From Shimia aestuarii (GTDB taxonomy: Bacteria; Pseudomonadota; Alphaproteobacteria; Rhodobacterales; Rhodobacteraceae), in contig NZ_FOTQ01000002.1 in the NCBI RefSeq assembly GCF_900114635.1, forward strand, positions 62,001 to 126,000: 64,000 nucleotides of DNA, in the 5' to 3' direction. Positions 61,970 to 64,000 of this stretch are shown piece after piece. The translations under genes were made by a program, and so were the position numbers. Every line of letters starts with the position of its first letter. The first letter of the stretch is position 1. The notes beneath the pieces are model-generated. The model saw only the letters and a list, made by a program, of their open reading frames with translations. It was not told the origin of the DNA and searched no databases.

Positions 61970-62515
61970 ATGAAGCGCCCGATTTACGCCTTTTCTTCGC
62001 TGGTCGCTCTGGCGTCACCTCTCGCGGCCCAGCCCTTGTGCGAAACGATGCTCGGAACGCAAGCGTTCGACTATCAATCCATTTGCGTCAGCAGTGCCTT
62101 GGCGCCGCAATCAGGCAACCGGTACGACATTGGCTCGATGCGTGACGCCAACGATTACACCGCTTGGTGCGAAGGTGTCCCGGGACCCGGGATCGGAGAA
62201 CAGATCACGCTGAGCTATCGGTTTGCCGGACCACTTGAGCGGATCTGGATCAGCAATGGCTACGCCAAGTCGCCCAAGTCCTTTGCGGATAATGGACGCA
62301 TTCGCGACATCACGGTGCATTTCTGGGCCGTGGACGATCCCCAACGTCGGACACTGCAGTATCGCCTCGCGGATCACGGCAAGGAACAGCCCATCCCGAT
62401 CCCTTGGACCACTTTACAGCCTCGGGCGATCGAAATCGTGATCGACAGCGTCTATCCCGGCGCCCGCTGGCAGGATACCTGCGTCAACGAGTTCTGGCCG
62501 GATTTCGGTATGTGA
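61970..62515 (+). CDS. Secreted protein with NADase-type glycan-binding-like domain
   Basis: 181 residues from the ATG at 61970, which has AAAGGAGG upstream. A signal peptide ends near SPLAAQP. The body has the discoidin-like pattern of the NADase-type glycan-binding domain: NDYTAWCEGVPGPGIGEQIT (about 64-83) and GRIRDITVHFW (about 112). Two or three Cys pairs could form disulfides. No catalytic domain follows. A binding or envelope role is likely; ligand unknown. Confidence 0.8.
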   Translation: MKRPIYAFSSLVALASPLAAQPLCETMLGTQAFDYQSICVSSALAPQSGNRYDIGSMRDANDYTAWCEGVPGPGIGEQITLSYRFAGPLERIWISNGYAKSPKSFADNGRIRDITVHFWAVDDPQRRTLQYRLADHGKEQPIPIPWTTLQPRAIEIVIDSVYPGARWQDTCVNEFWPDFGM

Positions 62516-62524
62516 ACAGACGGT

Positions 62525-63625
62525 TCAATCCTTGGCCGGAAACACGAAACACCGGTCGCGGCGGATGGTCAGCCAAAGCGGCGTCCCCTCGCCCGGCAGG
62601 AACACGTTTGGCACCGTGACCTTGAGCTCGGATCCGTCATAGTCCATGCGGAATTCAACAAGGCTTTCATTGCCCATGAATCGTGCGCGCTTCACGATAC
62701 CCCGCGCCGCCACGCCGTCGCTGGCGGTCGGCAATGGCCCTTTGCCATCACGGTCAAAGTCGAGCTTGAGATGCTGCGGGCGGATCACGATGTCCACCTT
62801 GGCGCCGTCCGCCAGCCCCGGCGTCAGGAACTGGCCAAAGGGCGTGTCGGTCAGCGCACCTTTGGAAACGCCCCGGATCACGTTGATATCGCTAAAGAAA
62901 CCAACCGCCTCACGATCCACGGGCGCGTTGTAGATATTGTAGGGCGCGCCTTGCTGAACAATCTTTCCGTGCCGCATCAGCGCAATTTCATCTGCCATGC
63001 GCATCGCTTCTTCCGGCTCATGTGTCACCAGCATCACCGCCGTGTCTTCTTCCTTGAGAAGGCTCAACGTCTGATCCCTGATTTCATCACGCAACCGGTT
63101 GTCGAGCCCGGAAAACGGCTCGTCCATCAACATGATCCGCGGCCGTGGCGCCAGCGCGCGCGCCAGCGCGATCCGCTGCTGTTCCCCCCCCGAAAGGACA
63201 TGCGGAAACTCGTCAATCGCCCAGCCCAGGTTGACCTTGGCCAAAAGCGCCTCGACGCGCGCCCGTTTTTCATCTTTGCTGGTCTTCAGACCAAAGGCCA
63301 CGTTGTCCGCCACACTCAGATGCGGGAACAGGGCAAAATCCTGAAACATCAGGCCGATATGGCGCCGCTCAGGTGGGATGCGGAACACCGTGTCACAGAT
63401 CAGCTTGCCGTCGACATAGATTTCGCCGCTGTCCTGCATGTCGACCCCGGCAATCATGCGCAGCGTCGTTGATTTGCCGCAGCCCGACGGCCCCAGCAGG
63501 CAAAGCACCTGCCCCGGTTGGATGGTCAGCGATACGTCATCGACCACCTGCCGGTCACCAAAGGCGCGACGCAGGTGGCGAACTTCCAGCCGGGGCGGAG
63601 GAGTGGTTTGGGTCTGCGACTGCAC
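62525..63625 (-). CDS. ABC transporter ATPase, ferric iron-type (FbpC/AfuC-like)
   Basis: 366 residues from a GTG at 63625 with AAGAGG upstream; an in-frame ATG lies at 63718. Walker A LLGPSGCGKSTTLRM (about 42-56), signature LSGGEQQRIALARA, Walker B RIMLMDEPFSGLD and H-loop THEPEEAM. A TOBE domain follows (IRPQHLKLDF, about 280). This layout fits iron(III), spermidine or sulfate importers; the DEPFSGLDNRLRDEIR motif favours iron. No permease or binding protein is visible nearby. Confidence 0.85.
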   Translation of the reverse strand: MQSQTQTTPPPRLEVRHLRRAFGDRQVVDDVSLTIQPGQVLCLLGPSGCGKSTTLRMIAGVDMQDSGEIYVDGKLICDTVFRIPPERRHIGLMFQDFALFPHLSVADNVAFGLKTSKDEKRARVEALLAKVNLGWAIDEFPHVLSGGEQQRIALARALAPRPRIMLMDEPFSGLDNRLRDEIRDQTLSLLKEEDTAVMLVTHEPEEAMRMADEIALMRHGKIVQQGAPYNIYNAPVDREAVGFFSDINVIRGVSKGALTDTPFGQFLTPGLADGAKVDIVIRPQHLKLDFDRDGKGPLPTASDGVAARGIVKRARFMGNESLVEFRMDYDGSELKVTVPNVFLPGEGTPLWLTIRRDRCFVFPAKD

Positions 63626-63724
63626 GGGTGCCTCTTGCAATCCCCGAGGGAATTCATCGGGTTTGCCCGAGATGTACCAGCCCCCCCGCCCCGCTTCAAC
63701 CCTGCGAACGCATCTCAAAAGCGA

Positions 63725-64000
63725 TCAGGAGGTCAGCTCAAAGCCGATCTCGCCCATCACCTTGCCGTTGACCTGAATGGCAACCCTGTGCGGACCCGGA
63801 TGCAGGGTAAACGTGGTGGCATTGCCCTTGAGGGGATGCGCCTTGGCCAGCCGCAGCCGCCCTTCGGCAGGGACAAGCCCCTGTTTGAGCTTGAACACTT
63901 TCCTGCCCTGCCGCCCATTGGGTCGGTGAAACGTGATCACATAGTCAACCAGAACCGGCACGGGCGCCCCGCCCCGCGTTTCCAGAACCACGGAAAGGTC
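63725..64000 (-). CDS. C-terminal part of a probable DNA alkylation repair protein
   Basis: The frame is open through the end of the window, so the start lies beyond base 64000. The visible 91 residues form an Ig-like beta domain (VDYVITFHRPNGRQGRKVFK, HPGPHRVAIQVNGKVMGEI). This resembles the C-terminal domain of COG4335-type DNA alkylation repair (HEAT-repeat) proteins, as I recall it. The HEAT part is outside the window, so the call is provisional. Confidence 0.6.
   Translation of the reverse strand, partial: DLSVVLETRGGAPVPVLVDYVITFHRPNGRQGRKVFKLKQGLVPAEGRLRLAKAHPLKGNATTFTLHPGPHRVAIQVNGKVMGEIGFELTS

Noticed and set aside
1-64000. tRNA, rRNA, CRISPR arrays, prophage or insertion sequences
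   Set aside because: No cloverleaf-like segments, repeat-spacer arrays, transposases or integrases were seen.

Overview
The window looks like a chromosomal segment of a marine Rhodobacterales (Roseobacter-group) alphaproteobacterium. The base composition is GC-rich, genes are tightly packed with many ATGA stop/start overlaps, and the gene set is typical of the group: TRAP transporters, an aerobic CO-dehydrogenase-type cluster, a DUF2849-sulfite reductase-APS reductase-DUF934 operon, surE-pcm-nlpD and tatABC. I see no tRNA, rRNA, CRISPR array, insertion sequence or prophage. Most of it reads as stable core genome with short accessory patches at about 23.8-26.4 kb and 48.0-48.8 kb.

Layout. 0-6.2 kb: SPFH/NfeD pair, a RimB-RimK fusion, sufT, a periplasmic glycerophosphodiesterase, a SufA-type protein, tpiA and a GFA-family protein. 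6.3-17.6 kb: dctPQM TRAP operon (minus), a DEGS-like desaturase, an L,D-transpeptidase, an SLC13 permease and a dctBD two-component system whose regulator has lost key AAA+ motifs. Two tandem dyads upstream of dctP are candidate DctD sites. 17.8-23.9 kb: a cytochrome P450, an Lrp-type regulator and the divergent assimilatory sulfur operon ending in fpr. 23.9-28.9 kb: an acetyltransferase flanked by a duplicated fpr 3' end, a cupin/LysR divergent pair resembling dddW and its regulator, a second GFA protein, an Ala/Glu-rich anchored protein, infC with an apparent ATA start, and a methyltransferase.

29-38.5 kb: a minus-strand cox cluster in transcription order coxD, coxE, two YeeE/YedE genes, xdhC, a molybdopterin-binding protein, coxS, coxL, coxM. 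The AYRGAGR active-site loop places CoxL in form II. A terminator after the YeeE pair and an AT-rich operator in front of it suggest that the sulfur transporter is a separately controlled unit. 38.7-43.2 kb: an unknown protein, pyrC, pyrE and dnaB with upstream DnaA boxes. 43.3-48.4 kb: an acidic unknown protein, an NTF2-like protein, a GNAT enzyme, alr-mlaE-mlaF and a broken membrane-protein gene. 48.8-58.4 kb: a PqiA-like protein, radA, cvpA, a membrane-tethered TAXI protein, purF, a small conserved protein, an SDR with a degenerate active site, surE, pcm and an NlpD-like protein. 58.5-64 kb: a DUF815 ATPase, tatABC (minus), a WYL regulator, a secreted glycan-binding-like protein, an iron-type ABC ATPase and the C-terminus of a probable DNA alkylation repair protein.

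The most unusual signals are not protein genes. First, a dispersed modular element (seven copies) consists of a T-rich arm, a CCGG core and, in several copies, one or two unrelated hairpins; it usually begins just after a stop codon. Second, 11-bp helically phased ACCGACGNNAT repeats occur at two loci about 30 kb apart. Third, there are paired dyads at dctP, nested alternative hairpins between coxS and coxL, and a dyad overlapping the ribosome-binding site of the yeeE pair. All calls come from reading the sequence; no database search was run.
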